Assembly (NCBI GenBank): GCA_049975505.1
Contig: JBNGCY010000004.1
Coordinates: 1 to 50,946, forward strand
DNA from: JAIVHC01 sp049975505
GTDB lineage: Bacteria > Desulfobacterota > Desulfuromonadia > Desulfuromonadales > Desulfuromonadaceae
Direction of reading: 5' to 3'
Length of the DNA stretch: 50,946 nt
Both the position numbers and the translations under genes were made by a program. The notes under the pieces were generated by a model that was given only the letters and a program-made list of their open reading frames with translations, made no database searches and was not told the origin of the DNA. This document shows, piece after piece, positions 50,924 to 50,946 of this stretch (within the stretch, counting starts at the first letter, position 1; the number at the start of each line of letters is the position of its first letter).

Positions 50924-50946
50924 ATGGAACACGATATTGATAAAAT
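50924..50946 (+). CDS. Start of next gene, truncated by window edge
   Basis: ATG 50924 has AGGAG six bases upstream and opens a frame (MEHDIDK...) nine bases after the radical SAM stop. Only seven residues are visible, so no family can be named. Confidence 0.6.

Overview
The window reads as a stretch of bacterial chromosome of moderately high GC, probably from the Desulfuromonadota / former Deltaproteobacteria. This is inferred from gene order and protein style: a Geobacter-like FtsZ followed by a cobalamin-domain radical SAM protein, a PASTA-tailed FtsI, a ResB/CcsA cytochrome c maturation pair, and a free-standing DUF3343 protein. No rRNA, tRNA or CRISPR array was seen. Two runs of exactly 100 N (30319-30418 and 45679-45778) are scaffold gaps.

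Layout. 1-9.1 kb: alanine racemase overlapped by an orphan RACo-type ATPase domain protein, then purH, purD and purE separated by palindromic intergenic repeats, then resB-ccsA closed by a strong terminator. 9.1-11.2 kb: an AT-richer accessory island with one clear integron attC site at 10507-10584. It separates a frameshifted DUF3800 gene from a frameshifted small membrane-protein gene, which looks like a remnant of a gene-cassette array; no integrase is in the window. 11.2-18.3 kb: mostly minus strand, with a GH65 glycoside phosphorylase and a beta-phosphoglucomutase-type HAD protein (between GGGACTGTCCC-type repeats), a bacterioferritin, a CorA-type transporter with an altered GMN signature, a tRNA1(Val) methyltransferase (plus strand), and a DUF721 protein with a small membrane protein. 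18.4-26.2 kb: a plus-strand translation and housekeeping run: DUF3343, ffh, rpsP, rimM, trmD, rplS, rnhB, yraN, nadE, rsmI. 26.2-28.5 kb: ligA-acyP on the minus strand. 29.0-30.2 kb: a CNNM/CorC-family membrane protein.

30.7-49.1 kb: a complete-order division and cell wall (dcw) cluster: mraZ, rsmH, ftsL, a small single-pass membrane protein, ftsI, murE, murF, mraY, murD, ftsW, murG, murC, murB, ddl, ftsQ, ftsA, ftsZ. It is preceded by a consensus-like promoter and 10-bp-periodic MraZ-type operator repeats. Stop/start overlaps link mraZ-rsmH-ftsL, ftsW-murG, murC-murB and murB-ddl. The cluster makes lipid II, flips it into division-specific transpeptidation, and builds the Z-ring. A radical SAM gene and the start of one more gene close the window.

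The most unusual signals are a three-copy hairpin repeat family (about 2.7, 4.5 and 28.7 kb), whose core is flipped relative to its flanks in one copy and whose length changes keep one reading frame open; the cassette remnant with two independent frameshifts; the extra membrane protein between ftsL and ftsI; and the mirror-image MraZ-like box across the -35 of the dcw promoter.
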